64,000 nt of DNA from Serratia marcescens (GCA_015548865.1 JADMXW010000016.1:89019-153018); one strand, 5' to 3'. Counted from the first letter of the stretch, positions 9,783 through 21,708 are shown. The notes: generated by a model not told the origin, from the sequence alone. A program made the numbers and translations.

Positions 9783-12514
9783 TGTGCAGCCTCCCGCAGA
9801 CTTTCAATGGTTGTCCCAGCCAGCGACGGTGCAATACCCGGGAACCCTAACGGCAATCCGACCTGCCCCTGACGCAAGGCGTCGCTCAGGCGCAACGGTA
9901 GGCGCAGCGTCTGCCCCTGACATTGCAACTCAAGCAGTGCACCCGCGTTGACGCCCAGCGTCGCGGCATCCGCGGTGCTGACCATCACGTAAGCCTCATC
10001 CATGCGTTGTTGGATAACCGTAGAGCGCTGTGTCATCTCTTCACTGCCGAACAGATGGTAGTAAGGTGCAACGCGCCATTGCCCCGGTTGCGCACTATAC
10101 GCAGCGGGAATAGCATCGAAGTAGCTCAACGTATCATCGCCCGCTTCGATCAAACGCACGCCAGGATCGCCATGACGCAGGTGACCACCCACTTCATCCT
10201 GGAATTTGTTCCAGGCCTGCGGTGAGTTCCAGCCAGGAGACCAGGCAAACGGAATCTGCTGGCGCGCCGCGGTCGGGCTGTTGTTCCCTTCCATTGAGAA
10301 GGCGAACATAGTGTCTTTATCTTGTGGCTGACGCGGTTCATGCACGCTGATATTGGCACGCATGGCGGTGCGACCACTGGAGCGGTTAGGTGAACGCGCC
10401 AGTTTCTGACCATTAATACGGAAATTAGCATCCGGCGCAGCATCTTTGATCCCCGCCAGTTGCGGCAGCGCCGCGACACAGGCATCGATCACATGATCCA
10501 GTTGCGTCCAATCTACTTTGCGGCTCTGGTAGGTGCTGGCAAGAGAATGCAGCCAGCGCCAGCTTTCAAGCATCACAACGCTGTTGTCATAGTAGGCAGG
10601 ATCGTACACCTGGAAGAAACGCTGGGCGCGGCCTTCCTGGTTCACCAACGTACCGTCACTTTCTGCAAAACTTGCAGCGGAGAGGATTAACGACGCCTTG
10701 TCCATGATCGCAGTGCGCTGATGATCCAGCACAATCAGATTAGTGGCTTTAGCAAGTGCCGCATCCACACGCGCTTGAGGTGCATGACGATAGAGATCGT
10801 TTTCAAGCACTACCACGCTATCGGCGGCACCACTTTCCAGTTGGGCCAGCGCATCATCCAAAGAACCCCCGCCGATCATCGACAGGCCAATGCTGTTTGC
10901 TGCCGAGGCAACAAAAGTCACACCAACATCTGAACCACGTTGTTTGAGCGCTTTCGCCACGTTAGCGGCAGCTTCGATAATGGCTTCGCTGCCAGAATGG
11001 GTGCCGGAGATAATCAGCGGCTTTTTCGCCCCCGCCAGCGCCTGCACGATAACATCAACTTTGGGTGCCAACGAGGCATCCAAATCGGTGACTGCTGGGG
11101 CATTTTCATCCAACGCATGTGCAATGGCGAAGCCTAGGCGTGCCTGATCTTCTACCGGTGCACGGTAGTTCCAGGCCGCGATATCATCCAGACGGGTTTT
11201 ATCCACCGACGTCATAAACAGTGGGTGTTTGGCGTGTTGACCGATATTGAGAATTGCCGCAATCTGCCAGTCTGCCACTTTTTGTGCAGCGGCCATTTCA
11301 CGCGCTTTCCCCTTCACTGCCTGACGTACTGCCAACGCGATACGTGCGCCGGTTTGAGTCAAATCCTCACCCAGCACCAGCACGGCATCGTGGCTTTCGA
11401 TGTCACGCAGCATCGGCGTATGCACGCCGCTGTCGCGCAGGACTTTGAGGATGAGTTGTAAACGCGCCTGCTCACCGTGGGCAATACCCGTGTAGAAGCT
11501 TTCGGCCCCAACTAACTCGCGCAGCGCATAGTTGCTTTCCACACTGGCACGGGGAGAACCGATGCCAATCACGCGTTTAGATTGACGCAATACATCCGCA
11601 GCCCCTTGCAATGCCTGGTCGGCATTAAGGGCAATCCAGTCATCGCCACGGCGCTGTAACGGCTGGCGCGGACGATCTTTGGCATTGACATAACCGTAGC
11701 CAAAACGGCCACGGTCACACAGGAAATAGTGGTTCACGCTGCCGTTATAACGGTTTTCTATGCGGCGCAGTTCGCCGTAACGTTCACCGGGGCTGGTATT
11801 GCACCCGATGCTACACTGCTGGCATACGCTGGGCGCAAACTGCATGTCCCATTTGCGGTTATAGCGCGCAGAGTGCGTTTTATCGGTGAACACCCCGGTC
11901 GGACACACTTCTACCAGGTTGCCGGAAAACTCGCTTTCCAGCACACCATCTTCCGGACGACCAAAGTAGACGTTGTCATGGGCACCATACACCCCAAGAT
12001 CTGTCCCACCGGCATAGTCTTTGTAGTAGCGCACACAGCGGTAACAGGCGATGCAACGGTTCATCTCATGAGAGATAAACGGCCCCAGATCCTGATTGCG
12101 GTGAGTGCGTTTGGTAAAACGATAACGGCGGAAATTGTGCCCCGTCATCACCGTCATATCCTGTAGATGACAGTTTCCCCCCTCTTCACAGACTGGACAG
12201 TCGTGCGGATGGTTGGTCATCAAGAATTCGACGATGGTTTTACGGAACAGTTTGGCTTCCTCATCGTCGATGGCGATAAAGGCACCATCGGTTGCGGGGG
12301 TCATACAGGACATGACCAAACGGCCACGCGTATCTTCCGCATTCTGGTACTGCTTAACCGCGCAGAGGCGGCAGGAACCGACGCTACCCAGCGCGGGATG
12401 CCAGCAAAAGTAAGGAATATCAAGCCCCAGCGTCAGACAAGCCTCTAGCAGGTTGTCCGAGCCGTTCACCTCATACTCTTTGCCGTCTACATGAATCGTA
12501 GCCATAGTCAGCAT
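9779..12514 (-). CDS. nuoG: NADH:ubiquinone oxidoreductase subunit G (multi-cluster, molybdopterin-fold)
   Basis: 911 residues if started at the ATG of [16 protein letters not shown]; the internal ATG three codons later (12505) is an alternative, and a longer in-frame extension is disfavoured. It carries N1b (2Fe-2[16 protein letters not shown] plus a downstream Cys), N5 and N4 ([14 protein letters not shown] and CIACYRC), and the extra N7 site (CQQCSIGC) typical of enteric NuoG. A molybdopterin-oxidoreductase-like domain fills the C-terminal two thirds. One feature to note is CRLC where E. coli has CRQC, which leaves the cysteines intact. The 108-nt gap to nuoF holds a 7-bp hairpin at 12587-12605. 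Confidence 0.96.
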   Translation of the reverse strand: MLTMATIHVDGKEYEVNGSDNLLEACLTLGLDIPYFCWHPALGSVGSCRLCAVKQYQNAEDTRGRLVMSCMTPATDGAFIAIDDEEAKLFRKTIVEFLMTNHPHDCPVCEEGGNCHLQDMTVMTGHNFRRYRFTKRTHRNQDLGPFISHEMNRCIACYRCVRYYKDYAGGTDLGVYGAHDNVYFGRPEDGVLESEFSGNLVEVCPTGVFTDKTHSARYNRKWDMQFAPSVCQQCSIGCNTSPGERYGELRRIENRYNGSVNHYFLCDRGRFGYGYVNAKDRPRQPLQRRGDDWIALNADQALQGAADVLRQSKRVIGIGSPRASVESNYALRELVGAESFYTGIAHGEQARLQLILKVLRDSGVHTPMLRDIESHDAVLVLGEDLTQTGARIALAVRQAVKGKAREMAAAQKVADWQIAAILNIGQHAKHPLFMTSVDKTRLDDIAAWNYRAPVEDQARLGFAIAHALDENAPAVTDLDASLAPKVDVIVQALAGAKKPLIISGTHSGSEAIIEAAANVAKALKQRGSDVGVTFVASAANSIGLSMIGGGSLDDALAQLESGAADSVVVLENDLYRHAPQARVDAALAKATNLIVLDHQRTAIMDKASLILSAASFAESDGTLVNQEGRAQRFFQVYDPAYYDNSVVMLESWRWLHSLASTYQSRKVDWTQLDHVIDACVAALPQLAGIKDAAPDANFRINGQKLARSPNRSSGRTAMRANISVHEPRQPQDKDTMFAFSMEGNNSPTAARQQIPFAWSPGWNSPQAWNKFQDEVGGHLRHGDPGVRLIEAGDDTLSYFDAIPAAYSAQPGQWRVAPYYHLFGSEEMTQRSTVIQQRMDEAYVMVSTADAATLGVNAGALLELQCQGQTLRLPLRLSDALRQGQVGLPLGFPGIAPSLAGTTIESLREAAQ

Positions 12515-12586
12515 GCTTCCATAATGGCCCGTGTTGCCACAGGCGCTAATCAAAAATTCTGTAATAAGCGCAGGCTATCCGCCAGC

Positions 12587-12605
12587 GGAGACGTGTTTCG
12601 TCTCC
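12587..12605. other. Intercistronic hairpin between nuoF and nuoG
   Basis: GGAGACG, 5-nt loop, CGTCTCC: a perfect 7-bp stem in the 108-nt nuoF-nuoG spacer, without a U-run. Likely a stability or processing element rather than a terminator (inference). Confidence 0.5.
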
Positions 12606-12622
12606 TATTATTGTCGGCTTGA

Positions 12623-13972
12623 TTACCAACGCTCTTTCAGCAGGTTTGGCTGAATACCGCCAATCGCTTTGGTATTTCCCAAATACTGCGGCGCAATGCC
12701 CGCTTCAAATTCGTCACGGAAATACTTAATCGCGCTTTGCAGCGGCTCAACAGCACCTGGCGCATGTGCGCAGAAAGTGTTACCCGGCCCAAGGAAGCGG
12801 CACAACTGCTCCAGCGTTTCGATATCGCCGGGTTGGCCTTCTCCCTTTTCCAGCGCGCGCAGGATCTTCACGCTCCACGGCAGACCGTCGCGACACGGCG
12901 TACACCAGCCACAGGATTCACGGGCAAAAAACTCTTCCAGATTGCGAGTCAGCCCCACCATATTGATCTCGTGATCCACCGCCATCGCCAGCGCAGTGCC
13001 AAGACGGCTACCTGCTTTAGCGATATGTTCGAAATCCATCGGCAGATCGAGGTGGGCCTCAGTGAGAAAATCGGTACCCGCGCCACCCGGCTGCCAGGCT
13101 TTGAATTTAAGCCCATCGCGCATGCCACCAGCATAGTCTTCCAAAATCTCTCGCGCCGTGGTGCCAAAAGGCAGTTCCCACAGACCGGGATTTTTCACAC
13201 GGCCAGAGAACCCCATCAGCTTGGTGCCAGCATCTTTACTCTTGCCAGCAGACAGCCCCTGATACCATTCGGCGCCATGCGCAATGATCGCAGGCACATT
13301 ACACAGGGTTTCCACGTTGTTTACGCAAGTCGGCTTGCCCCACGCACCGGCGGACGCTGGGAACGGTGGTTTAGAACGCGGATTAGCGCGACGCCCTTCC
13401 AGTGAGTTGATCAGCGCCGTCTCTTCACCACAGATATAGCGCCCTGCCCCTGTGTGCACGAACAGCTCAAAATCAAATCCACTGCCGAGAATATTTTTGC
13501 CGAGCAGACCCGCCTGTTTGGCTTCTTCGATAGCGCGACGTAGGTTAACGGCAGCCTCTACGTATTCACCACGCAGGAAGATATAGCCGCGATAGGCTTT
13601 AAGGGCGAACGCGCTGATCAGCATGCCTTCCACCAGCAGGTGCGGCAGTTGTTCCATCAGCAAACGGTCTTTATAGGTACCCGGCTCCATCTCATCCGCG
13701 TTACACAGCAGATAGCGGATGTTCATACTTTCGTCTTTGGGCATCAGGCTCCATTTCAGACCAGTGGAGAAGCCCGCACCGCCACGCCCTTTCAGGCCCG
13801 CATCTTTTACCAGGCTGACCACTTCGTCCTGCGCCATGCCGCTGAGCGCTTTCTGCGCCGCCGCATACCCATTCTTTGCGCGGTATTCGTCAAGCCATAC
13901 CGGCTGCTTGTCATCACGCAGACGCCAGGTCAGCGGATGCTGTTCGGGCGTCAGAATCCTGTTCATACTCAT
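12623..13972 (-). CDS. nuoF: NADH:ubiquinone oxidoreductase subunit F (NADH/FMN-binding)
   Basis: 449 residues. This subunit binds NADH and FMN and holds cluster N3. The glycine-rich [16 protein letters not shown] segment (about residues 60-75) is the NADH/FMN site, [20 protein letters not shown] contacts flavin, and [12 protein letters not shown] with a later FCAHAPGA supplies the 4Fe-4S cysteines. The start overlaps the nuoE stop by 4 nt (ATGA). Confidence 0.98.
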   Translation of the reverse strand: MSMNRILTPEQHPLTWRLRDDKQPVWLDEYRAKNGYAAAQKALSGMAQDEVVSLVKDAGLKGRGGAGFSTGLKWSLMPKDESMNIRYLLCNADEMEPGTYKDRLLMEQLPHLLVEGMLISAFALKAYRGYIFLRGEYVEAAVNLRRAIEEAKQAGLLGKNILGSGFDFELFVHTGAGRYICGEETALINSLEGRRANPRSKPPFPASAGAWGKPTCVNNVETLCNVPAIIAHGAEWYQGLSAGKSKDAGTKLMGFSGRVKNPGLWELPFGTTAREILEDYAGGMRDGLKFKAWQPGGAGTDFLTEAHLDLPMDFEHIAKAGSRLGTALAMAVDHEINMVGLTRNLEEFFARESCGWCTPCRDGLPWSVKILRALEKGEGQPGDIETLEQLCRFLGPGNTFCAHAPGAVEPLQSAIKYFRDEFEAGIAPQYLGNTKAIGGIQPNLLKERW

Positions 13973-14502
13973 TGATACGGCTCCAATAGCGAATCGATAT
14001 CGTCAGGCTTGACATGACTGTGCGTATCCTCGTCGATCATCATCGACGGGCCTTTGTCACAGTTGCCCAGGCAGCAGGTCGGCAGCAGGGTAAAACGGCC
14101 ATCAAAGGTCGTTTGCCCCGGTTTGATCTTCAGTTTTCGCTCCAGAGCAGCCTGCACGCCCTGAAAACCATTGATGTAGCACACGACGCTGTCGCAATAG
14201 CGAATCACATGTCGTCCAACCGGTTGACGGAAAATCTGGCTATAAAACGTTGCCACACCTTCCACATCGCTGGCCGGAATCCCCAGAATGTCAGCAATGG
14301 CGTTTATAGCGCCATCCGGCACCCAGCCACGATGCTTCTGGACTATTTTCAATGCTTCGATGGACGCCGCGCGCGCATCTTCGTAATGATGTTTCTCATG
14401 TTCGATGGCATCGCGCTCTGCGTCGCTCAATACAAAAACAGACTCGTTCGGCGCGGCTTCGGCTGCGGCGTTAATAGGTTGTTGAGTGTCTTGATCATGC
14501 AT
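13969..14502 (-). CDS. nuoE: NADH:ubiquinone oxidoreductase subunit E (2Fe-2S)
   Basis: 177 residues, about ten longer than E. coli NuoE because of an Ala/Asn-rich N terminus. It carries cluster N1a, with cysteines seen in YCDSVVCYI and [14 protein letters not shown], in a thioredoxin-like fold. The helical motif [19 protein letters not shown] is intact. It starts 2 nt after the nuoCD stop. Confidence 0.97.
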   Translation of the reverse strand: MHDQDTQQPINAAAEAAPNESVFVLSDAERDAIEHEKHHYEDARAASIEALKIVQKHRGWVPDGAINAIADILGIPASDVEGVATFYSQIFRQPVGRHVIRYCDSVVCYINGFQGVQAALERKLKIKPGQTTFDGRFTLLPTCCLGNCDKGPSMMIDEDTHSHVKPDDIDSLLEPYQ

Positions 14503-14504
14503 AA

Positions 14505-16304
14505 TTAGCGATCCACATCTGACATAACGAAATCAATACTCCCGAGGTACACAATCAGATCAGAGACCAGACAACCGCGAATCACGGAAGGAATCTGCTG
14601 CAAATGTGGGTAACTCGGGGTGCGAATACGGGTGCGGTAGCTCATGGTGCCGCCGTCGCTGGTCAGGTAGTAACTGTTGATACCTTTCGTCGCTTCGATC
14701 ATCTGGAACGATTCGTTTTCAGGCATCACAGGGCCCCAGGACACCTGGAGGAAGTGGTTGATCAGCGTTTCAATATGCTGCAACGTGCGCTCTTTCGGCG
14801 GTGGCGTGGTCAGCGGGTGATCGGCTTTAAACGGGCCTTCCGGCATATTGTTCAGGCACTGTTCCAGAATCCGCAGGCTCTGGCGCAGCTCTTCCACTTT
14901 CAGCATCACGCGGGCATAGCAGTCACTGATGCCGTCGCCGACCGGGACTTCAAAGTCAAAGTTTTCATAGCCGGAATACGGACGCCATTTACGCACGTCA
15001 AACGCAATACCGGTAGCACGCAACCCTGCGCCAGTGACACCCCATTCCAGCGCTTCTTTGGCGTTGTACGCCGCTACGCCTTGGGTACGTCCTTTGAGGA
15101 TGGTATTTTTCAGCGCAGCCGTAACATAGGTATCCAGACGCTTGGGCATCCAGTCCAAAAACTCACGCAGCAGACGTTCCCAGCCGCGCGGCAGGTCGTG
15201 CGCCACGCCACCGATACGGAACCAGGCCGGGTGCATACGGAAACCGGTGATGGCTTCCACCAAATCATAAATTTTCTGGCGATCGGTAAAGGCAAAAAAG
15301 ACCGGCGTCATGGCACCGACGTCTTGAATAAAGGTACTGATGTAAAGCAGGTGGCTGTTTATTCTGAACAGCTCTGAAAGCATGACGCGGATAACGTTCA
15401 CACGTTCCGGCACCACGATTCCTGCCAGTTTCTCCACGGCTAATACATAGGGCATTTCATTGACGCAGCCGCCCAGGTATTCGATGCGGTCGGTATACGG
15501 GATATAGCTGTGCCAGGATTGGCGCTCGCCCATCTTCTCCGCACCGCGGTGGTGGTAGCCCACATCAGGAATACAATCGACAACCTCTTCACCATCCAGT
15601 TGCAGGATGATACGGAACGCCCCGTGTGATGAGGGGTGGTTCGGCCCGAGGTTAAGGAACATGAAATCTTCGTTTTCTGTTCCACGCTTCATGCCCCAGT
15701 CTTCGGGTTTGAAGGTCAGGGATTCCATCTCCAGATCTTCTTTCTGCTTAGTCAGCACAAAGGGATCGAATTCAGTGGCACGTGCCGGGTAGTCTTTGCG
15801 CAGTGGGTGCCCTTCCCACGTCTGCGGCATCATGATACGTGTCAGGTGTGGGTGACCTTCAAACGTAATGCCGAACATGTCCCACACTTCACGCTCATAC
15901 CAGTTGGCGTTAGGGAACAGTTTCACCATGGTTGGCAGGCGCAAGTCATTTTCAGACAATGGCACCTTGATCATGATGTCACGATTACGTTCAATGGAGA
16001 TAAAGTGATAGAAGACAGAGTAGTCTGCAGCAGGCAAGCCTTCTCGGTGCGTACGCAGGCGTTCGTCCACCCCATGCAGATCGAACAGCATCACATAGGG
16101 TTTGGGCAGTTTTTTCAGGAACGTGACAACGTCCAGTAATTGCTCACGCTTTACCCATACAACAGGCATCCCAGTACGGGTTGCTTGTACGGTAAAGGCT
16201 TCGGGTCCAAAACGGTTACACAGCTCGCCAACGACGGGATCATCCCGGTGATCGCGGGTAGCCCAGGCCGGCTGCGCGAGGTCGTGCGTCGTTAAATCTG
16301 TCAT
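14505..16304 (-). CDS. nuoC: NADH:ubiquinone oxidoreductase fused subunit CD
   Basis: 599 residues. As in other enterobacteria, NuoC (about residues 1-190, 30-kDa subunit domain, with [17 protein letters not shown]) and NuoD (about 210-599, 49-kDa subunit) are one polypeptide. NuoD lines the quinone pocket next to cluster N2; its conserved [15 protein letters not shown] and [11 protein letters not shown] segments are present. The C terminus [10 protein letters not shown] is the family ending. A 112-nt spacer separates it from nuoB. Confidence 0.98.
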   Translation of the reverse strand: MTDLTTHDLAQPAWATRDHRDDPVVGELCNRFGPEAFTVQATRTGMPVVWVKREQLLDVVTFLKKLPKPYVMLFDLHGVDERLRTHREGLPAADYSVFYHFISIERNRDIMIKVPLSENDLRLPTMVKLFPNANWYEREVWDMFGITFEGHPHLTRIMMPQTWEGHPLRKDYPARATEFDPFVLTKQKEDLEMESLTFKPEDWGMKRGTENEDFMFLNLGPNHPSSHGAFRIILQLDGEEVVDCIPDVGYHHRGAEKMGERQSWHSYIPYTDRIEYLGGCVNEMPYVLAVEKLAGIVVPERVNVIRVMLSELFRINSHLLYISTFIQDVGAMTPVFFAFTDRQKIYDLVEAITGFRMHPAWFRIGGVAHDLPRGWERLLREFLDWMPKRLDTYVTAALKNTILKGRTQGVAAYNAKEALEWGVTGAGLRATGIAFDVRKWRPYSGYENFDFEVPVGDGISDCYARVMLKVEELRQSLRILEQCLNNMPEGPFKADHPLTTPPPKERTLQHIETLINHFLQVSWGPVMPENESFQMIEATKGINSYYLTSDGGTMSYRTRIRTPSYPHLQQIPSVIRGCLVSDLIVYLGSIDFVMSDVDR

Positions 16305-16416
16305 AAATATGTCACCACGGTAATTTTGCCATTCTGTTAATGGTGAGGCCGCCGTTTATTATCTTGCCACCCTGTGAGAGTAGTATTACGCAGCCAATAT
16401 GCTTGCCATTAACAGA

Positions 16417-17091
16417 TTAAATCTCGTCGGGCGAACGCAGGTTCGTCACCGCAATACGCTCCGCGCGTTTGCGCTCGCGCTCGGACTGCATATTGGCACG
16501 GTACACGCCCTGCTCTCCCACCACCCATGACAGAGGGCGGCGCTCTTGACCAATAGACTCTTTGAGCAACAGCAGCGCTTGCATATACGCTTCAGGACGT
16601 GGTGGGCAACCCGGAATATACACGTCCACCGGCAGGAATTTGTCGACACCCTGCACCACCGAATAGATATCGTACATACCGCCGGAGTTGGCACATGCCC
16701 CCATGGAAATAACCCATTTAGGCTCGAGCATCTGCTCATACAGGCGCTGAATAACCGGCGCCATTTTGGTGAAACAGGTTCCAGCAACCACCATAAAGTC
16801 GGCCTGACGCGGTGAAGCACGTAACACTTCAGAGCCAAAACGAGCAACGTCATGCACAGCGGTGAACGAGGTCACCATCTCTACATAGCAGCAGGAAAGA
16901 CCGAAGTTATAGGGCCACAGTGAATTTTTGCGCCCCCAGTTCACGGTGTCGTGTAAGGCATGTTCAAGGTTACCCATGAAGACACTGCGGTGAACATGCT
17001 GTTCAAGAGGATCGGTTACGATCTCCTGGCGTTGCAGGGGATAACGGTCATTCTCACCGTCCGGCTCTATGCGGGTGAGCGTATAGTCCAT
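16417..17091 (-). CDS. nuoB: NADH:ubiquinone oxidoreductase subunit B (cluster N2)
   Basis: 224 residues. It holds the terminal 4Fe-4S cluster N2, which reduces quinone. The characteristic adjacent cysteine pair is in [10 protein letters not shown], with further ligands in VVAGTCF and [10 protein letters not shown]. It lies 17 nt downstream of nuoA. Confidence 0.98.
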   Translation of the reverse strand: MDYTLTRIEPDGENDRYPLQRQEIVTDPLEQHVHRSVFMGNLEHALHDTVNWGRKNSLWPYNFGLSCCYVEMVTSFTAVHDVARFGSEVLRASPRQADFMVVAGTCFTKMAPVIQRLYEQMLEPKWVISMGACANSGGMYDIYSVVQGVDKFLPVDVYIPGCPPRPEAYMQALLLLKESIGQERRPLSWVVGEQGVYRANMQSERERKRAERIAVTNLRSPDEI

Positions 17092-17108
17092 CTTAAAGTG
17101 CCTCGCTG

Positions 17109-17552
17109 TTACTGCGGATGAGTGTTGGTGGTGTTGACCGGAAAGTCAGACTTGATAACCTGCCGTTTTGAACGCGTCGGCGTCCAGTCAAGCGCGCCGA
17201 TACGGATCAGGTAGACCAACCCCGCCAACAACACCAAAATGAAAATGGCAGCTTCGATGAAGCCCAGCCAGCCGCTTTCCCGAATGGAAACGGCCCAGGC
17301 ATAGAGATAGAGAGCTTCAACGTCGAAAATAACGAAAAACATGGCGACCAGATAGAACTTGGCGGACAGGCGCATGCGCGCAGAACCAACCGAGTCTATC
17401 CCGGATTCATAGGGAACGTTCTTTGCCCTTGCCCTGACTCTCCCACCTAGCAGGAACCCGCCCAGCAACATGAAGCCACACAGGCCGACGGCGATGATAA
17501 CGAATAGCGCAAATGCCCAGTGATGGGCGAGGATTTCAGTCGTTGTTGACAT
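17109..17552 (-). CDS. nuoA: NADH:ubiquinone oxidoreductase subunit A
   Basis: 147 residues with three membrane segments, first gene of the nuo operon. The conserved loop between helices 1 and 2 ([45 protein letters not shown]) is intact, including the acidic pair FDVE. Its promoter must lie in the long spacer to lrhA. Confidence 0.97.
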   Translation of the reverse strand: MSTTTEILAHHWAFALFVIIAVGLCGFMLLGGFLLGGRVRARAKNVPYESGIDSVGSARMRLSAKFYLVAMFFVIFDVEALYLYAWAVSIRESGWLGFIEAAIFILVLLAGLVYLIRIGALDWTPTRSKRQVIKSDFPVNTTNTHPQ

Positions 17553-18134
17553 ACTCTTGCTTACTCATCAAAAGTGACGTTGAACACCTGCTCTTCTGGC
17601 AGTTAATGCGTCACATCGATTAAAAGGAAGGATAATCACCCTGCAAACTGTACGGAAAACATCTGTGTTCAGCGACGTTTGCAGCGGTTGCGTCCTTTAT
17701 TTTGTAACCTTTTTTCAACCTTACTAAAAATAACAGCACATTACTTAACATGCACGCTGTTTTGTTAACATTTCACTTTCCACACTTAAGCTAAATCGAG
17801 TCAGTGTTGCGCTAGCGCATGCAATTGTTAACAACCTGCTAGCTAAAGGATAGGTGATAATGCACAAGCACTATACCATTTTCGTGCGGAAAACCCGGTC
17901 CCCCTTAGCGTTAATAGGGTTATTTTTTGATCCAACACACATTTTTGTCAATTTAGTTAGTAAAAAAAGCCAAATGTCATCGTCAATGTTAACAGTTGAA
18001 AATTTGCAACATTCATTTGAAAAACGAGAAACAGCTTTTCATAAAATACAAAACCTTAAAAAACCAGAGGAATAACGATAAGTGGAATGCTAAAGAATGG
18101 AAATAATCACAAAAGGGGATAATGACAAAAAAGT
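17553..18134. promoter_or_regulatory. Long AT-rich nuo upstream region
   Basis: The 655-nt spacer between nuoA and lrhA (both minus strand) must contain the nuo promoter; in E. coli this spacer is also long and is a target of ArcA, NarL, FNR and IHF. Here I see A/T-rich stretches at 17700-17770 and 17930-18130, the palindrome TTGTTAACAA (17824-17833) flanked by two GCTAGC palindromes (17811-17816, 17838-17843), and no exact FNR box. A 73-codon frame at 17854-18075 lacks coding character. Confidence 0.45.
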
Positions 18135-18135
18135 T

Positions 18136-18184
18136 AAAAAACGGGCATAGCCGTGACGGCGTCCTGCTACTACGCCATACCCGT
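18136..18184 (-). terminator. Terminator of lrhA
   Basis: On the minus strand ACGGGTAT (18184-18177) pairs with ATGCCCGT (18148-18141), enclosing a second small hairpin GGCGT/ACGCC, and is followed by six U residues. It begins 24 nt past the lrhA stop. Confidence 0.85.
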
Positions 18185-18207
18185 ATGAACGGAATCAACA
18201 TTCCAGG

Positions 18208-19167
18208 TTACATAAACATGGCATTTTTCAGTGCCAAATCACTCTCCCCTGTGCTGTTATCATCATTGCCGGATGCACCAGACAACAACGTACCGCGATA
18301 ATAATGGCCAGATTCCACCACATTGAAAATAGCGTCTGCCAGCGTGTTGCTTTCTTGCTGGCGTTTGCAGAGAAAATATTGCGTATCGGGAAGTGTTGGC
18401 AAGCCGTCTGCCGTTCCTAATACCCTCAACTCCGGACTCATCATTTCAACAGTACGCACCGTCACACCGAGCCCAGCCTTCACCGCAGCACGCACAGCCG
18501 GAAGCGTTGAAGCAACATAGGCAATGCGCCAAGGTATCTCCGCCTCATTGAGCAACGTAATCGCCAATGCGCGAAAATTACTCGGTTCATCCAGCAAAAC
18601 CAGAGATACCGGTTCATCCTGGCGAAAGCGATAATCAGCAGCGCAGTACCACATGGTCGGTGATGTACGCAGCAAGATTTGCTCGGCGTTATCACTTGAT
18701 ATGGTAGTGATCGCTAAATCAATCGCTCTTTTTTCCAGCATACTGTGCAGTTCTGGACTAGGCTTGACGCTAACGTCAATAGTCAGTTTGGGAAACAGTG
18801 TGGTTACGCGATGCAAAAGAGTAGGCAAAATATTATCCGCCGTATCTTCACATGCACCAATTGCCAGTGTACCGAGCATATCACTGTGCATAAGCGACGT
18901 GCAGGCTTCATCATTAAATTGCAGGATCTTGCGAGCGTAGCCTAGAAACTGCACGCCGTGTTCCGTCAGCAATTTGTTACGACCGTGGCGGGCGAACAAC
19001 TCCTTCCCCACCAGTTGCTCCAGTCGTTGCATCTGTTGGCTCACTGCGGATTGCGTGCGACAAACGGCTACGGCAGCAGCAGCGAAAGTGTTCAAATCCG
19101 CTACCGCCACAAACGTCCTGAGTAGATCGAGATCAAGATTGAGTACCGATCGATTTGCATTGGCCAT
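18208..19167 (-). CDS. lrhA: LysR-family transcriptional regulator LrhA (PecT/HexA)
   Basis: 319 residues. The N-terminal winged helix-turn-helix (about 10-70; [21 protein letters not shown] and [19 protein letters not shown]) is nearly identical to E. coli LrhA, and the C-terminal effector domain keeps [21 protein letters not shown]. LrhA represses flhDC and thus motility in E. coli; the soft-rot orthologues PecT (Dickeya) and HexA (Pectobacterium) repress pectinases, motility and other virulence factors. Its position beside nuoA is conserved. The C-terminal 25 residues are divergent and Ser/Asp-rich. It is followed by a strong terminator. Confidence 0.95.
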   Translation of the reverse strand: MANANRSVLNLDLDLLRTFVAVADLNTFAAAAVAVCRTQSAVSQQMQRLEQLVGKELFARHGRNKLLTEHGVQFLGYARKILQFNDEACTSLMHSDMLGTLAIGACEDTADNILPTLLHRVTTLFPKLTIDVSVKPSPELHSMLEKRAIDLAITTISSDNAEQILLRTSPTMWYCAADYRFRQDEPVSLVLLDEPSNFRALAITLLNEAEIPWRIAYVASTLPAVRAAVKAGLGVTVRTVEMMSPELRVLGTADGLPTLPDTQYFLCKRQQESNTLADAIFNVVESGHYYRGTLLSGASGNDDNSTGESDLALKNAMFM

Positions 19168-19655
19168 ACGATTTTCACTTATCTATTTTAGTATTTAACA
19201 AACATTCCTGGTGTTTTATTACATGTATCGCTAAAGACGATACATGTTGAAACAGTATCGCAGTCGTTCGATTAGGGCAAAAAAATACTCACATTTCGTT
19301 ACCATTATCGCCTTTTCACCCAGCGTCTAACGCCCCTCGCTTAATAGTGGCGAGAGCATTATCCACTCAGTAAAAAAATGACCGCACAGCCTTTATACTG
19401 GAAAATATATTTTCACGCTCCGAATAAATAGCCTTAAGAAAAGAAAGGCGCTCGGGATGCTTTATCATCTTTTTTCATAATGGGATTGACACAATTCAGC
19501 GCGGGCATAAATGCACAATAACAGTGCAGCCGCCCGCTGCATTGCACTAAAATCGACGATCATTCTTCAAAAGGGGTAAACACAGGAGTACATTAGGCAG
19601 GTTATGCTATTTCATCGCGGAATACGCTTTTCCTGAAAAAAGGTTCTCTCTATCT
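19168..19655. promoter_or_regulatory. Divergent lrhA / alaA regulatory region
   Basis: 488 nt with no credible gene. It holds the promoters of lrhA (leftwards) and alaA (rightwards). LrhA is known to regulate itself in E. coli, so LysR sites are expected here, but I could not define one confidently. Confidence 0.4.
19486..19513 (+). promoter_or_regulatory. Candidate sigma-70 promoter for alaA
   Basis: TTGACA at 19486-19491 and TAAATG at 19508-19513 with a 16-nt spacer, about 140 nt before the alaA start. The -35 is perfect and the -10 is moderate. Prediction only. Confidence 0.4.
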
Positions 19656-20873
19656 ATGATGTCTCCCATTGAGAAGTCTAAAAAGCTGGATAATGTTTGC
19701 TATGACATTCGCGGCCCGGTGCTAAAAGAAGCCAAGCGTCTGGAAGAAGAAGGAAATAAAGTCCTCAAACTGAACATTGGCAATCCTGCACCATTTGGTT
19801 TCGACGCACCGGATGAAATTCTGGTCGATGTGATTCGTAATTTACCAACAGCGCAAGGTTATTGCGATTCCAAAGGGCTTTATTCCGCGCGTAAAGCAAT
19901 TGTGCAGCATTATCAGGCACGCGGAATGCGTGAAATGACGCTAGAAGACGTTTATATCGGCAACGGCGTATCCGAACTGATTGTGCAATCCATGCAAGCA
20001 TTGCTCAATACCGGCGACGAGATGTTGGTTCCTGCACCGGATTATCCGTTGTGGACCGCTGCGGTTTCGTTATCCAGCGGGCATGCGGTGCACTATATGT
20101 GTGATGAAGATGCCGGATGGTTCCCCGACCTGGACGACATTCGCAGTAAAATAACCCCTCGCACACGCGGCATTGTGATTATCAACCCCAATAACCCTAC
20201 CGGGGCTGTCTACAGCAAAGAACTGCTGATGGAGATCGTAGAAATTGCACGTCAGCATAGCCTGATTATTTTTGCTGACGAGATCTACGACAAAATCCTG
20301 TATGACGAGGCTCAGCACCATTCTATCGCTGCACTGGCACCGGATTTACTGACCGTCACCTTCAATGGGCTGTCAAAAACCTACCGTGTAGCCGGGTTCC
20401 GTCAGGGTTGGATGGCCCTTAACGGCCCGAAAAAGCACGCCAAAGGCTATATCGAAGGTTTGGAAATGCTGGCTTCAATGCGTTTGTGTGCCAACGTCCC
20501 CATGCAACATGCTATTCAGACAGCGCTGGGCGGCTATCAGAGTATCAGCGAGTTCATTCACCCCGGTGGACGACTGTATGAACAGCGTCTGCGCGCCTGG
20601 GAGCTGATCAATCAGATTCCCGGTGTTTCCTGTGTGAAACCACAGGGTGCGCTCTACATGTTCCCACGCATTGATGCCAAGCGGTTCAATATTCATGACG
20701 ATCAGAAACTGGTGTTAGATCTACTGCTGCAAGAAAAAGTGCTGCTGGTGCAAGGCACGGCCTTTAACTGGCCACACCCAGATCATGTGCGTATCGTGAC
20801 GCTGCCGCGCGTTGATGAACTGGATTCCGCCATCCATAAACTGGGGCGTTTCCTGTCGCATTACCATCAGTAA
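19656..20873 (+). CDS. alaA: Glutamate-pyruvate aminotransferase AlaA
   Basis: 405 residues, a fold-type I PLP enzyme making alanine from pyruvate and glutamate. Family features: NIGNPAPFGF at the N terminus, IINPNNPTGAVYS, FADEIYDKI and the PLP-lysine motif NGLSKTYRVAGFRQGWM. Highly similar to E. coli YfbQ/AlaA, and next to yfbR as in E. coli. The frame could begin at either of two adjacent ATGs. Confidence 0.96.
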   Translation: MMSPIEKSKKLDNVCYDIRGPVLKEAKRLEEEGNKVLKLNIGNPAPFGFDAPDEILVDVIRNLPTAQGYCDSKGLYSARKAIVQHYQARGMREMTLEDVYIGNGVSELIVQSMQALLNTGDEMLVPAPDYPLWTAAVSLSSGHAVHYMCDEDAGWFPDLDDIRSKITPRTRGIVIINPNNPTGAVYSKELLMEIVEIARQHSLIIFADEIYDKILYDEAQHHSIAALAPDLLTVTFNGLSKTYRVAGFRQGWMALNGPKKHAKGYIEGLEMLASMRLCANVPMQHAIQTALGGYQSISEFIHPGGRLYEQRLRAWELINQIPGVSCVKPQGALYMFPRIDAKRFNIHDDQKLVLDLLLQEKVLLVQGTAFNWPHPDHVRIVTLPRVDELDSAIHKLGRFLSHYHQ

Positions 20874-20889
20874 TCTGCATTTGTACTAC

Positions 20890-20926
20890 GCCTGCGTGCC
20901 GATTTTTACGACCCGCAGGCTGTTTT
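20890..20926 (+). terminator. Possible weak terminator after alaA
   Basis: GCCTGCG (20890-20896) pairs with CGCAGGC (20914-20920), followed by TGTTTT. It lies 17 nt after the alaA stop. The stem is short, so the call is tentative. Confidence 0.5.
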
Positions 20927-20937
20927 CCCCTGGTTTA

Positions 20938-21051
20938 TTCCCTAAATAATTCAAGTTGCGCACGGTGGCCTCGTGAAAGGTGAGGCTCAGGGATGGGTAA
21001 CGTAACGTGTACAGTCAACGCATTTGCAATTTGAAGTACGACGGCTATACA
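20938..21051. repeat. ERIC-like intergenic element, short copy
   Basis: Ends resemble the ERIC family: CCCTAAATAATTCAAGTTG on the left and a TTGAAGTACGACGG type right end, which are imperfect inverted repeats. The ERIC core is missing and replaced by a hairpin with GGCCTC and GAGGCT arms. It is related to the larger copy at 25505-25772. It lies between alaA and yfbR. Confidence 0.75.
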
Positions 21052-21108
21052 TCCTTCCCGAGAGCGGCCACAATAGCCCATTATGGTGCTGCTGTCTGAG
21101 AGAACACG

Positions 21109-21708
21109 ATGAATCAGAGTCACTTTTTCGCCCACTTATCCCGTCTGAAACTGATTAACCGCTGGCCGCTGATGCGTAATGTACGCACAGAAAACGTGTC
21201 TGAGCACAGCCTTCAAGTGGCCTTTGTCGCTCACGCACTGGCAGTGATCAAAAATCGGAAATTCAACGGCAACCTGAATGCAGAACGCATCGGGATGCTG
21301 GCGATGTACCATGATGCCAGTGAAGTGTTGACGGGGGATATGCCTACGCCGATCAAATATTTCAACGCACAGATTGCCCATGAATATAAGAAGATAGAGA
21401 AATTGGCGCAGCGCAGCCTGATTGCCATGTTGCCGCCCGAATTACAGCAGGATTATCGCCAACTGATTGACGACAGTTGCTGTAGTGAAGAAGAGCATGC
21501 CATTGTCAAACAAGCGGATGCCCTGTGTGCCTATCTGAAATGTCTTGAAGAGCTTTCAGCCGGTAACAGCGAGTTCGCCCTTGCCAAAACCCGACTGGAA
21601 AAGACGCTGCAACAACGCCAAAGCCCGGAGATGGACTACTTCATGGAAATATTTATTCCGAGTTTTAGCCTGTCGCTGGATGAGATTAGTCAGGGTTCCA
21701 CTCTGTAA
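21109..21708 (+). CDS. yfbR: 5'-deoxynucleotidase YfbR
   Basis: 199 residues, the exact E. coli YfbR length. It is an HD-domain enzyme that removes phosphate from deoxyribonucleoside 5'-monophosphates. Metal-binding and catalytic positions are visible: [13 protein letters not shown] (His of motif 1), [16 protein letters not shown] (HD pair) and [16 protein letters not shown] (distal Asp). It has its own leader after the ERIC-like element. Confidence 0.97.
   Translation: MNQSHFFAHLSRLKLINRWPLMRNVRTENVSEHSLQVAFVAHALAVIKNRKFNGNLNAERIGMLAMYHDASEVLTGDMPTPIKYFNAQIAHEYKKIEKLAQRSLIAMLPPELQQDYRQLIDDSCCSEEEHAIVKQADALCAYLKCLEELSAGNSEFALAKTRLEKTLQQRQSPEMDYFMEIFIPSFSLSLDEISQGSTL

Noticed and set aside
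17854..18075. 73-codon frame in the nuo-lrhA spacer
   Set aside because: AT-rich DNA, no good SD, composition not like neighbouring genes, no recognised family.
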